Positions 34,838 through 43,410 of a stretch of 64,000 bases of DNA are shown piece after piece. The stretch is from Roseiarcus sp963806935. Its GTDB lineage: Bacteria > Pseudomonadota > Alphaproteobacteria > Rhizobiales > Beijerinckiaceae. The notes under the pieces are model-generated. The model was not told where the DNA came from. It was given only the letters and a program-made list of their open reading frames with translations, and did not search any database. The stretch covers positions 1 through 64,000 of the forward strand of contig CAWEAT010000013.1 of the NCBI GenBank assembly GCA_963806935.1, read 5' to 3'. The position numbers were made by a program, and so were the translations under genes. How positions within the stretch are numbered: the first letter of the stretch is position 1; each line of letters starts with the position of its first letter.

Positions 34838-35857
34838 TTATCGCAAGCCCTGGGTCGCGAGATCGGCGACCGACTTATAGTTTTCCGGCGTCACGAAGCC
34901 CGCGCCGGTGTCGACGTTGATCGGCGCCAGGCCATAGACGATCTGCTCGCAGAGGCTGAGGATCGGCAGGTAGCCTTGCTGGAACGGCTGCTGGTCCGCC
35001 GTGAGCTGGACCCAGCCGCCTTTGAACCCCTCGACGATCTGCGGGCTGGTGTCGAAGCCGACGTTGAACACCTCTCCGGGCTTCTTGCCGGCGGCCTTCA
35101 TGTAGGTCGCCGCGTTGCCGAGCTGCTGGCCGCCAGGATAGACGATCGCCTTGGCGGTCGGGTTGGCCTGGAAGGCCGCGGTGACCACCGGAATGGCGAG
35201 GTTCGGATCGGCCGCCCATGCCGGGTCGCTGGCGATGCGGACGACCTTGACCCCGCCCTCCTCAAGCGCCTTGGCGGTGCTTTCTTCGCGCACGTTGCGG
35301 AGTTCGTCGTTGGAAGCCAGCATCACAATCGCCACCTCCCCCGACTTGAGGCCGGACCGGCGAAGCATTTCGACGCCCAGCGCATGGCCCTGCTGCGCGA
35401 GCTGCGCGCCGACATAGCCGCCGCCGACCTTGTCGACCGCCGCCGGGACCGGCACGTTCTGGTACATCATCTTGATGCCGGCCTTGGCCGCCTGCTCCGC
35501 GAGCGGCAGGATCGCCGCTTCGCCCGGATGACCCATCATCGCAATGCCGTCGGGATGGGCCGCGACCGCTTCGCGCAGCTGCTGGGTCATCTTTTCGTTG
35601 GCCCAGCCTGAGAAAACGTAATCGACCTGCGCGCCGGTGTCGTTCGCCGCCTGGCGTGCGCCGTTGTAGACGATGGTGCCGAAGGAGTCGCCCTCGGCCC
35701 CGCCGACGAAGAAGCGCAAGTGGACCTTGCTGCACCACTTGTCCCGCAGCGCCGAGGCGTCGGCCGCGCTGGCCGCGCCCGTCGCGCCAAGAACGGCCAC
35801 GCAAGCAAGAGCGAGCGCGGTCGATCCGCGCCAATCGAACATCAAGGATCGCTTCAT
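34838..35857 (-). CDS. sugar ABC transporter substrate-binding protein
   Basis: A 339-aa periplasmic binding protein (Peripla_BP_4, RbsB-like). Signal peptide: STALALACVAVLGATGA then ASAADA. Fold marks: RFFVGGAEGDSFGTIVYNGA, DGIAMMGHPGEAAILPLAEQ, GGGYVGAQLAQQGHALGVEM and DTGAGFVTPENYKSVADLA near the end. ATG 35857 follows GGGAGG with good spacing; a start two codons earlier is possible. It binds the imported sugar or polyol; the ligand cannot be inferred with confidence. Confidence 0.92.
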   Translation of the reverse strand: MKRSLMFDWRGSTALALACVAVLGATGAASAADASALRDKWCSKVHLRFFVGGAEGDSFGTIVYNGARQAANDTGAQVDYVFSGWANEKMTQQLREAVAAHPDGIAMMGHPGEAAILPLAEQAAKAGIKMMYQNVPVPAAVDKVGGGYVGAQLAQQGHALGVEMLRRSGLKSGEVAIVMLASNDELRNVREESTAKALEEGGVKVVRIASDPAWAADPNLAIPVVTAAFQANPTAKAIVYPGGQQLGNAATYMKAAGKKPGEVFNVGFDTSPQIVEGFKGGWVQLTADQQPFQQGYLPILSLCEQIVYGLAPINVDTGAGFVTPENYKSVADLATQGLR

Positions 35858-35948
35858 TGTCATCCTCCCGCTTTCATTCCGGCGTTACGCCGCTGTTGCG
35901 CCGGGCGCTTTCAAACGACCGGCTGATGGAGTGTTCGGTTCGTTGAGC

Positions 35949-36848
35949 TTACGCCGGATTGGCGATCGCGCGCTCCCCTCCCCGACATTGCTTGAGATAA
36001 TGGAGCGCGCGCACCTGGCCGGTCATTTCCAGATTGTCGCGATAGACCGGATCGTGCCAGCCTTCGATGTCGATCGTTCCGGTATAACCGGCGAGCCTGA
36101 GCTCGCTGATCACCCGGGTCCAGTCGCTGTCGCCGAACCCCGGCGTGCGCATCTGGACGAATGGATATTTGCCGAACACGCCGTGCTCGCGCACCACGTC
36201 CCAGCGGACGGTCGCATCCTTGCCGTGGACATGGAATATTTTCGGCGCCCATTTGCGGATCTGCGGCATGGGATCGATCAAATACACGAGCTGATGGCAG
36301 GGCTCCCATTCGAGCCCGAGCGCGTCGCTCGGGACGGCTTCGAACATCAGCTCCCAGGCGTCCGGGTTATGGGCGATGTTCCAGTCGCCGCTCGCCCAGT
36401 TGCCGTCCATGGCGCAGTTCTCGAACGCAAGCCGCACGCCCTTGTCCGACGCCCGCCGGGCCAGTTCGCCCCACACGGCCTTGAATTTCGGCAGGCTCTT
36501 CTCGATCGGCTGGCCGCGCACCCGCCCGGTAAAGCCGGCGATGGTGCGCGCCCCGAACAGGTGCGCGTTGTCGATCAGCGCCTTCCACCCGTCGAGGGTC
36601 TGGCGGTCGAGGTCGTCCTCCTCGAGCGGATTGCCGAACATGCCCAGCGTATCGATGACCACGTCGGCGTCGCCGATCGCCTCGCGCAACTCATGGGCGA
36701 GCTTGGGCAGGTCCTTGTTCATCGTCTGCCAGAAGAACGGCTCGACGCTTTCGAAGCCGAGCTTGGCGAGCGCGCGAACCACGGCCGCCGGATCCGGCGC
36801 CCCCGCGCGGACCATCGTGCCGATTTGGATGTCAAGCAGCTCTTTCAT
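35949..36848 (-). CDS. sugar phosphate isomerase/epimerase (TIM barrel)
   Basis: A 299-aa xylose-isomerase-like TIM barrel. Metal-ligand positions fit the family: SVEPFFWQT, LAFENCAMDGNWASG (Glu), LGLEWEPCHQLVY (Glu/His), KIFHVHGKDA (His) and TIDIEGWHDP (Glu near the C-terminus). It may epimerise or dehydrate a keto-sugar produced by the neighbouring Gfo/Idh enzyme. Fifth in line of a 6-gene operon counted from the importer end; 91 bp separates it from the binding-protein gene. Confidence 0.88.
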   Translation of the reverse strand: MKELLDIQIGTMVRAGAPDPAAVVRALAKLGFESVEPFFWQTMNKDLPKLAHELREAIGDADVVIDTLGMFGNPLEEDDLDRQTLDGWKALIDNAHLFGARTIAGFTGRVRGQPIEKSLPKFKAVWGELARRASDKGVRLAFENCAMDGNWASGDWNIAHNPDAWELMFEAVPSDALGLEWEPCHQLVYLIDPMPQIRKWAPKIFHVHGKDATVRWDVVREHGVFGKYPFVQMRTPGFGDSDWTRVISELRLAGYTGTIDIEGWHDPVYRDNLEMTGQVRALHYLKQCRGGERAIANPA

Positions 36849-36897
36849 GCGCGTCCCATGTCGTTTCGATTGCGAATTTTCCGCTGAGAGGCCGGGG

Positions 36898-37719
36898 TCA
36901 ACCCGACGCCTCGGAGCGGATGTAAGGCTGGTTCACGTCTTCGTAGCCCCTCGCGGCGTAAGGATCGGCGCCCGCCACGATCACGACGTCCCGCAGATCC
37001 TGCGTCGGCGGATGAGGTCCGCCGGGACGCCACCACGGAAGCAGGGATTCGGCGCGCATGTAGTGATTGACGAGCGCGCGCCGGAACCCGCTTCGCCGCC
37101 GGTTGGCCAGCGATTTGTGCAACAGATAGCCGTTGAAGAAAACGACCGACCCCATCGCAACCTCGATCGGCCTGGCGTCGCCGTCCTCGTAAGGAAAATC
37201 GAACGCTTCCGGAATCGCGTCGTACTCGGGATTGGCGTGCCGGCGCAGCGGCCAGAGCACGCCCGAACGGTGCGAGCCGGGGATCGCCCACAGGCAGCCG
37301 TTGTCGATCGTTGCGTTGTCGAGAGCGATCCAGGCCGCGGTCAGCGAGCGGTCGCGGGTCGGAATGAAGTCCTCGTCCTGATGCCATGCCTGCCCCGGCT
37401 TGCCCGCGTGCTTGATGAACAGCATCGACTGCATGCACTTGACGTTGGGTCCGATCAGGGACGTCAGAGCCGCGACAATCCGCGGATGGGCGAGGGCTTC
37501 GCGAAACCGGCTCGACAGTTTGTGAGGGAAATGAATCGCAAGATAGGCCGCGAGCGGGTCGCTCGACGCCGGGTCTGCATCGCGGGCGAGAGCGGCGCCC
37601 TGTTCGAGGCAAAGCTTCTCGGCCTCTTCGCGCAGCTCCATCACTTCCGAGCGGCTGACGAGGTCTTCCATCACGAGATACCCGTCGCGCTGGTAACGTT
37701 CGATGAGACTTTCGTTCAT
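36898..37719 (-). CDS. phytanoyl-CoA dioxygenase family protein
   Basis: A 273-aa Fe(II)/2-oxoglutarate oxygenase. Iron ligands are visible: HQDEDFIPTRD (His and Asp) and LLHKSLANR (distal His), with an Arg further on (RRALVNHY) for 2-oxoglutarate. It opens with MNESLIERYQRDGYLVMEDL, typical of the family. In this operon, between a Gfo/Idh dehydrogenase and an epimerase, it would hydroxylate a small sugar-like or ether compound rather than an acyl-CoA; that is inference. ATG 37719 has AAGGGAAC upstream and lies 19 bp after the preceding gene. Confidence 0.88.
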   Translation of the reverse strand: MNESLIERYQRDGYLVMEDLVSRSEVMELREEAEKLCLEQGAALARDADPASSDPLAAYLAIHFPHKLSSRFREALAHPRIVAALTSLIGPNVKCMQSMLFIKHAGKPGQAWHQDEDFIPTRDRSLTAAWIALDNATIDNGCLWAIPGSHRSGVLWPLRRHANPEYDAIPEAFDFPYEDGDARPIEVAMGSVVFFNGYLLHKSLANRRRSGFRRALVNHYMRAESLLPWWRPGGPHPPTQDLRDVVIVAGADPYAARGYEDVNQPYIRSEASG

Positions 37720-37738
37720 GAGTTCCCTTTCATCGAAG

Positions 37739-38767
37739 TCAAACGGCAATGTCGACGCGGCGCTGAGCCTCCGCGCTCTCGATGGCCCCGAACACCATGG
37801 CCAGCGAACGGATGTTGTCCCGGCCCGCCGTCTCCGGCTCCGCGCCGGCGCGCACCGCCGCCACGAAGTCGCTGAGCACGCCAAAATGCCCGCCGATGCG
37901 ATCGTCCTCGGCCAGCGCCGGCGGTTCGAACGGTTTGACCGGGTCGAACAGGCCCTGGCGTTCGGCGTTCGCGAGAGTCTCGATGCGGATCGAGTCGGCG
38001 CCGTCCCAGGTGAGCGAGCCTTTCGCGCCGACAAAACGCCATCCGGCCTCCCACGGCGTCGGCAGCCCCGGCGCGCACCAGCTGCCGCGGTAGACGAAGG
38101 TCGCGCCGGTCTCGAGCTCGAAGATCGCAGCGGCCGACGATCCCTGGCGGTACCAGGAGGATGGCGGGTTCCATTCGCGGCAATAGACGCCGACGGCGCC
38201 GAGGCCGGTCATGCAGCGCAGGGCGTCGAAGGTGTGGATCGCCATGTCCAGGAGCAGAACATGGTCCATCTCCTCGCGAAAGCCGCCGAAATGCGGAGCG
38301 AGGAAGAAATCGGCGTGCACGCTTGCGATATCGCCGATCACGCCCCCCTTGAGCGCGCGGGCGATGCGACGGACGCCGGCGAGATAACGGCGGTTCTGCA
38401 CCACGGCGTGAATCCGTCCCGCGCTTTCAGCGCGCGCGATCAGGTCGCGCGCTTCGCGAAGCGTCTGCGCCATCGGTTTTTCGCTGAGCACGTGGCATCC
38501 GGCCGCGAGGCCGGCCGAGACGACGCCATGCCGCGCCGAGGGCACGACGACGTCGAACAAAAGGTCGGGATGGGTCTCGGCGATCAGGCCCTCGACGTCA
38601 CGGGCGATCGCCGCGTCCTTGAGGCCGAATTCCGCCGCCCGTTCCTTGGCGCGAGCCGAATCGAGATCGGCCAGGCCGACCATGCGGAGATCGGGGATTT
38701 TCGCCGCCGCCTGCAGCCAGGCCCGACTCATTGCGCCGCAGCCGACGAGGGCCGCTCTGAGCTCCAT
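37739..38767 (-). CDS. Gfo/Idh/MocA family oxidoreductase
   Basis: A 342-aa NAD(P)-dependent dehydrogenase, first gene of the operon. The Rossmann motif is LRAALVGCGAMSRAWLQAAA, followed by VLSEKPMAQTLREARDLI with the conserved EKP lysine, and HVLLLDMAIHTFDALRCMTG with the catalytic Asp and His. Likely oxidises a sugar or inositol at one hydroxyl. Its start lies 43 bp from a perfect palindromic operator and 57 bp from a strong promoter, on the minus strand, facing away from the LacI gene. Confidence 0.9.
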   Translation of the reverse strand: MELRAALVGCGAMSRAWLQAAAKIPDLRMVGLADLDSARAKERAAEFGLKDAAIARDVEGLIAETHPDLLFDVVVPSARHGVVSAGLAAGCHVLSEKPMAQTLREARDLIARAESAGRIHAVVQNRRYLAGVRRIARALKGGVIGDIASVHADFFLAPHFGGFREEMDHVLLLDMAIHTFDALRCMTGLGAVGVYCREWNPPSSWYRQGSSAAAIFELETGATFVYRGSWCAPGLPTPWEAGWRFVGAKGSLTWDGADSIRIETLANAERQGLFDPVKPFEPPALAEDDRIGGHFGVLSDFVAAVRAGAEPETAGRDNIRSLAMVFGAIESAEAQRRVDIAV

Positions 38768-38810
38768 CGACGTCCCTCTTCGCCAGTCTCCGCTTCGACG
38801 GCGGATTGAC

Positions 38811-38824
38811 CGTAAACGTTTACG
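38811..38824. promoter_or_regulatory. LacI-family operator (perfect 14-bp palindrome)
   Basis: CGTAAACGTTTACG is its own complement and has the central CG and A/T arms usual for LacI-type operators. It lies between the divergent Gfo/Idh gene and the LacI gene, immediately downstream of the -10 box of the minus-strand promoter, where a bound repressor would block initiation. Confidence 0.8.
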
Positions 38825-38853
38825 ACGCTAGCTTTGGCGTTCGCGCTTGTCAA
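38825..38853 (-). promoter_or_regulatory. sigma-70-like promoter of the sugar operon
   Basis: On the minus strand TTGACA (38848-38853) and TAGCGT (38825-38830) are separated by 17 bp. Transcription would start inside or beside the operator at 38811-38824 and run into the Gfo/Idh gene 43 bp beyond the operator. Confidence 0.65.
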
Positions 38854-38941
38854 GAGCGGCGGGCGGCCGCTAATTTTCCGGCGGTTGGGCGGGATCCGGC
38901 CGCCAGTCGTTTCCTTCGTCCCGCGGAAGGCTCTAGCCGCA

Positions 38942-40015
38942 TTGGTCGGAATTCGCGAACTCGCCCGCCACCTCGAAATCTCGATCGGCACGGTGTCGCG
39001 GGCGCTGAACGATCGCGCCGACGTCAATCCGCTCACGCGCCAGCGCGTCCGCGACGCGGCGGCCAAGCTCGGCTATTCGCCCAACCAATCCGGCCGCAGC
39101 CTCCGGCGCGGCCAGACCGATCTCATCGGCGTCATCATCCCCGGCGGCGCGGGCGACGCGCTGATCAACATGGTGTTCCTCTATGTCCTCGCCGGCCTGA
39201 GGGGACGGCTATCGAAGGAGGGCCTCGATCTCGCGATCTTTCTCGATGACCGCGGCGCAGACCGGCTCGAGGCGCTGCGCCGGGTGACCGAGCGAGGCCT
39301 GGTCGACGCGGTGATCATCGCGGACACCGCCCGCGACGACCCGCGCGCCGGTTATCTCACGAAACTTGGCAAGCCCTTCGTCGCGTTCGGGCGCACCGGA
39401 TCGACGCTCGACCACGCATGGGTCGATCCCGATTTCGAAGCCGCGGTCGACGGCGCCGTCGAGCGACTTGCTGCGCTCGGTCACCGGCGGATCGCGCTCT
39501 CGCTGCAGGATGTCCACACCAATTACGTCGATATTGTCGGGCGGAGCTATCGCCGGGCGATGCGGCGATGGGGGCTTGGCGACGAAGCATGGGAACTGCG
39601 CCGGCCGCCGGGCGAGCGCGGAGGTCTCGCGGCGGCGGAGGCGCTGCTCAATTCCGACCCGAAGCCGACTGCGGTCCTGATCTCCAATTCGATGCACGCC
39701 GTCGCGCTCTACCGCCGCCTCGGCGAGGCCGGGATGCTTCCCGGCCGCGATCTTTCGATCGTCGGGATCCTTCCGGAGGCGCGGGCGCAATCGCTCATTC
39801 CGGCGCTGACCAGCTATGAGACCGATTGGACCGGGATCGGCGACAGTCTGGGCGAAGCGGTGATCCTCGAGCTCGCCCGGGCGGCCGAACGGCGAGCGTC
39901 CGCCGGCGCCGCGCCGACGCAGCGCGCTATGCGCCCGATGCAGCTCAAAGTCCCGATCGAGTTCAAGCCCGGCGGCAGCGTCGGGCCCGCGGTCAGGCCG
40001 CCCGGCGCCGGCTGA
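38942..40015 (+). CDS. LacI-family transcriptional regulator
   Basis: DNA-binding domain IRELARHLEISIGTVSRALN followed by the hinge region KLGYSPNQSGRSLRRGQT and a periplasmic-binding-protein-like effector domain (LIGVIIPGGAGDALINMVFL, GHRRIALSLQD, SIVGILPEARAQ). About 357 aa from a TTG at 38942, the best place because relatives start just before the HTH; GGAAGG lies 11 bases upstream. A longer frame back to 38834 is not family-like. It should repress the divergent operon and itself through the palindrome at 38811-38824, with an effector related to the imported sugar. Confidence 0.88.
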   Translation: MVGIRELARHLEISIGTVSRALNDRADVNPLTRQRVRDAAAKLGYSPNQSGRSLRRGQTDLIGVIIPGGAGDALINMVFLYVLAGLRGRLSKEGLDLAIFLDDRGADRLEALRRVTERGLVDAVIIADTARDDPRAGYLTKLGKPFVAFGRTGSTLDHAWVDPDFEAAVDGAVERLAALGHRRIALSLQDVHTNYVDIVGRSYRRAMRRWGLGDEAWELRRPPGERGGLAAAEALLNSDPKPTAVLISNSMHAVALYRRLGEAGMLPGRDLSIVGILPEARAQSLIPALTSYETDWTGIGDSLGEAVILELARAAERRASAGAAPTQRAMRPMQLKVPIEFKPGGSVGPAVRPPGAG

Positions 40016-40199
40016 CCCCGAGCCGGACCACGGATCGACGGGGGACCCGCGTCAATCATTTGCGATTATCAGAAATTCATGCTATGGTGCCTCCTAGTCG
40101 CAGGAGGGGTCGCTCCGGTCTCAGGGGCCTTGGCGAATCGAGAGGCGTTGATGGATTAAACGATTGATAAATTTAGACCTTTTAAAGATAGGTCGATTT
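40016..40199. other. AT-rich gap between LacI gene and coxL-like gene
   Basis: No gene seen. It holds a 6-bp hairpin CCTCCT/AGGAGG (40090-40107) 74 bp after the LacI stop and an AT-rich stretch at 40156-40199. Together with the tandem repeat that follows, it separates two convergent genes. Confidence 0.5.
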
Positions 40200-40301
40200 G
40201 GTTTTCCTTCCGCCAGGCCTCGGTTTTCCTTCCGCTCGGCTTTGGTTTTCCTTCCGCCGGCCCTTTGATTTCCTTCCGGCGGTTTTGCTTTCCTTCCGCC
40301 G
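40200..40301. repeat. five imperfect tandem repeats, about 22-bp period
   Basis: Copies of GGTTTTCCTTCCGCC begin at 40200, 40222, 40244, 40267 (GATTTCCTTCCGGC) and 40287 (GCTTTCCTTCCGCC), with variable 7-9 bp spacers. They lie directly after the stop codon of the coxL-like gene. Read on the minus strand each gives GGCGGAAGGAAAACC, which could act at the mRNA end or be an expanding simple repeat. Confidence 0.75.
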
Positions 40302-40304
40302 CCT

Positions 40305-42614
40305 TCAGGCCTTGGCGCGCGCCCGTTTGATCGCGCTGTGGACCGCGAACGGGGTCGCGGGCATGTCGATGCGCTCGACGCGATAGGCGCGCCACAGCGC
40401 GTCTCCGATCGCGTTCATCACCGCCGGCGTCGACCCGATCGAACCGGCTTCGCCGGCGCCCTTGAGGCCCATCGGGTTGGTGACCGAGGGAACGTTCCGG
40501 GTCTCGAAGTCGAACGACGGCAGATTGTCGGCGCGGGGGAGGCAATAGTCCATGAGGCTCGCGGTCAATAACTGGCCGTGGCTGTCGAACGTCGCCTGCT
40601 CCATCAGCGCCTGACCCGCGCCTTGCGCGATGCCGCCATGGACCTGCCCGGCCAGCAGAACGGGGTTCAGGGTGAAGCCGAAGTCGTCGACGACGCTGTA
40701 ATGGACGATCGCCGTTTCGCCGGTCTCGGGATCGATCTCGACCTCGCAGGCGTGCGTTCCGTTGGGATAGGTCGCGTTCGGCGGGGTAAACGACTCGGTC
40801 GCCGTCAGCTTGATCTCCTTCGCCGTGGGAAGGGCCGCGATCTCGGCATAGGAAATCATGCGATCGGTTCCGGCGATCCGGACCGCGCCGTCAGCGATTT
40901 CAAGGTCCGCCACCGCCGCCTCGAGCTTGTCAGCCGCCAGTTCCTTGAGCATCCCGACCAGCGTCTGCGAAGCGCGGGTGACCATGACCGCGCCGACCGG
41001 GATCGAGCGCGACCCGCCCGTGCCGGCGCCGGTCGCGACCCGATCGGTGTCGCCCTGGACCACCTTGATGCGGTCGAGCGGCACGTCGAGATATTGCGAG
41101 ACGACCTGCGCATAGGCGGTCTCGTGCCCCTGCCCGTTCGACTGGGTGCCGATAAGCACGGTGAAGTCGCCGTTCTTCTCCAGGGTCACCGAGCCCTGCT
41201 CGGGATCGTCCCAGGCGGTGCACTCGATATAGCTCGACATGCCGAAGCCGCGAACCTTGCCGCGGGCGCGCGATTCCTGTTCCCGCTGCGCGAAACCGGC
41301 GCGATCCGCCTTTTTGAGGCACGCGCGCATCGCGCCTTCGAATTCGCCGACGTCATAGTCGCGATTGGTATGGGTGTGATAGGGCATCTGCGTGGGCTTG
41401 ATGAAGTTGCGCGCGCGCAGCTCCTCCGGCGCGACGCCGAGTTCACGCGCGCAGGCGTCGACCAGCCGCTCGAGCAGATAGGCCGCTTCCGGCCGTCCTG
41501 CGCCGCGATAGGCGTCGACAGGGACTGTATGGGTATAGACGCCCCGGACGCGCGCGTAGAGCTCGCCGATGTCGTAGGGCCCGGTCGCCATCGACGCCCC
41601 GAGCCAGGGGATATAAGGCCCGAACATCGAAGGATAAGCGCCGAGATTGCCGAGGATGTCGAGGCGGAGGGCGAGAAACCGGCCCTCGGAATCCAGCGCC
41701 ATTTCAGCGATGGTCACATTGTCGCGACCTTGCGCGTCGCCGACGAAATGCTCGTTGCGATCCGCCATCCAGCCCACCGAGCGCCCGAGCCGCTTCGCCG
41801 CGTCCAAGACCAGCGGATATTCGCGATAGACCATCTGCTTGGTGCCGAAGCCGCCGCCCACGTCCTGCGTGACCACGCGAAGATCGGAGCGCGAGATCTT
41901 CAGAATGTCCTCAGCGATCACTTTTTGCTGGATGTGAACCCCCTGGCTGCCGACGTTTAGCGTCAACCGGCCCGTCGCCGCGTCGAATTCGCCCACCGCC
42001 GAGCGGGGCTCCATGTAATTCGCGACCACCCGGGGATTGATGATCTTCAGCCGGACCTTATGAGCCGCCCGTTCGAATGCGGCGTCGGCCTTCTTCTTGT
42101 CGCCGATGGCGTTGTCATAGGCGACGTTGCCGGGCGCCCCGGCGAAGACGAGCGTCGCTCCCGGCCGAACGGCCTGCTCCATATCGACGGCGGCGGGGAG
42201 TCCTTCCCACGCGACGCTGATCAATTCCGCGGCGTCTCGAGCTTGCAAGGCGGTGTCGGCGACGGCCATGGCGATGATGTCGCCGACATGATGGACCTCG
42301 TTCGCCGCCATGACCGGATAGGGCATGAGCGGCGTGTTCGACTTGTCTGCGTTGCCGACCGGAGCAAGACAAGGCAACGAGCCGAGATGAGCGAAATCGC
42401 TCGCGACATAGATTGCCCGGACGCCCGGCGCAGCGCGCGCGGCTTCGACATCCTCGATTTGGAATTTCGCGTGCCCGTGGGGACTGCGCAGGAAGACCGC
42501 CTTGAGCTCAGCGCCCTCGACTGCGTCTGAGGCGTAGCGACCCCGGCCGCTGACCAGTCGAACGTCCTCGACGCGCTTGACGCCCTGACCTATCCCGAAC
42601 TTTATCGGTTTCAT
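40305..42614 (-). CDS. xanthine dehydrogenase/CoxL-type molybdopterin-binding subunit
   Basis: A 769-aa large subunit of the molybdenum hydroxylase family. It starts MKPIKFGIGQGVKRVEDVRL after GGAGACGGC. Molybdopterin-binding text includes QDVGGGFGTKQMVYREYPLV, the active-site loop VDAYRGAGRPEAAYLLERLV (the AYRGAGR signature of form II CoxL, not the AYxCSFR of true CO dehydrogenase), GTQSNGQGHETAYAQVVSQY and KGAGEAGSIGSTPAVMNAIG with the catalytic Glu. The small (2Fe-2S) and medium (FAD) subunits that normally accompany it are not adjacent. Substrate is unknown; aldehydes or N-heterocycles are usual. Confidence 0.92.
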   Translation of the reverse strand: MKPIKFGIGQGVKRVEDVRLVSGRGRYASDAVEGAELKAVFLRSPHGHAKFQIEDVEAARAAPGVRAIYVASDFAHLGSLPCLAPVGNADKSNTPLMPYPVMAANEVHHVGDIIAMAVADTALQARDAAELISVAWEGLPAAVDMEQAVRPGATLVFAGAPGNVAYDNAIGDKKKADAAFERAAHKVRLKIINPRVVANYMEPRSAVGEFDAATGRLTLNVGSQGVHIQQKVIAEDILKISRSDLRVVTQDVGGGFGTKQMVYREYPLVLDAAKRLGRSVGWMADRNEHFVGDAQGRDNVTIAEMALDSEGRFLALRLDILGNLGAYPSMFGPYIPWLGASMATGPYDIGELYARVRGVYTHTVPVDAYRGAGRPEAAYLLERLVDACARELGVAPEELRARNFIKPTQMPYHTHTNRDYDVGEFEGAMRACLKKADRAGFAQREQESRARGKVRGFGMSSYIECTAWDDPEQGSVTLEKNGDFTVLIGTQSNGQGHETAYAQVVSQYLDVPLDRIKVVQGDTDRVATGAGTGGSRSIPVGAVMVTRASQTLVGMLKELAADKLEAAVADLEIADGAVRIAGTDRMISYAEIAALPTAKEIKLTATESFTPPNATYPNGTHACEVEIDPETGETAIVHYSVVDDFGFTLNPVLLAGQVHGGIAQGAGQALMEQATFDSHGQLLTASLMDYCLPRADNLPSFDFETRNVPSVTNPMGLKGAGEAGSIGSTPAVMNAIGDALWRAYRVERIDMPATPFAVHSAIKRARAKA

Positions 42615-42811
42615 GCCGTCTCCATTCCCCGCTCGAGCCGGAAGGTTCATGTCCGTCTCGCGCGACTTGCCCCTACTAGTCGATTTTGCCCTCGCGGCGA
42701 AGCCCCGTTGTTAAACCAGAGGCAGTCCCCGGCGGCGCCGTTCTTGTGGCCAAGCGCCGCTGGGCTTGCTATCACCCGCGCGCAAATCGACATCAAGGCC
42801 TCGGAATCGCC

Positions 42812-43399
42812 ATGCGCAAGGGCGCGATAACCCGCAAGACCAAGGAGACGAGCATCGAGATCGGCCTCGATCTCGACGGGTCGGGCTTGGCCGATATCTC
42901 GACCGGCGTGGGTTTTTTCGATCATATGCTTGATCAGCTAGCGCGCCATTCCCTCATCGACCTTACCATTAGGGCCGAGGGCGACCGTCACATCGACGAT
43001 CATCACACGGTCGAGGACGTGGGCATCGCGGTGGGTCAGGCGCTTGCCAAGGCGCTCGGCGACAAGCGTGGCCTCGTCCGCTACGCCGATTGCCTGCTGC
43101 CAATGGACGAGACCCTGACCCGGGTCGCGCTCGACGTGTCGGGCCGGCCGTTCCTCGTCTTCCGGACCGAGTTCCCGACCGAGCGGATCGGGGCCTTCGA
43201 CACCGCGCTGGTGCGGGAGTTTTTCCAGGCCTTCGCCGGCAATGCCGGGCTGACGCTGCACATCGAGACGCTCTACGGCGTCAACAGCCACCATATTGCC
43301 GAATCCTGCTTCAAGGGCGTCGCCCGGGCGCTTCGCGGCGCGGTCGCGATCGATCCGCGCGAGGGCGGCAGGGCGCCGTCGACCAAGGGCGCGCTTTAG
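42812..43399 (+). CDS. hisB: imidazoleglycerol-phosphate dehydratase
   Basis: A 195-aa enzyme of histidine synthesis converting imidazoleglycerol phosphate to imidazoleacetol phosphate. Metal-binding motifs: GVGFFDHMLDQLARHS, DRHIDDHHTVEDVGIAVGQA and ETLYGVNSHHIAESCFKGVA. It is the single-function type, without the N-terminal phosphatase domain found in enteric bacteria. First gene of the hisBHAF run. The ribosome site is weak. Confidence 0.96.
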   Translation: MRKGAITRKTKETSIEIGLDLDGSGLADISTGVGFFDHMLDQLARHSLIDLTIRAEGDRHIDDHHTVEDVGIAVGQALAKALGDKRGLVRYADCLLPMDETLTRVALDVSGRPFLVFRTEFPTERIGAFDTALVREFFQAFAGNAGLTLHIETLYGVNSHHIAESCFKGVARALRGAVAIDPREGGRAPSTKGAL

Positions 43400-43410
43400 T
43401 GCCGCATGCA

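Noticed and set aside
40200..40301. Tandem repeats as a possible CRISPR array
   Set aside because: Units are about 14 bp, imperfect, with 7-9 bp spacers; CRISPR repeats and spacers are 25-40 bp each and no cas gene is present.
40578..41960. 460-aa plus-strand open frame opposite the coxL-like gene
   Set aside because: Antisense shadow of a conserved molybdopterin protein.
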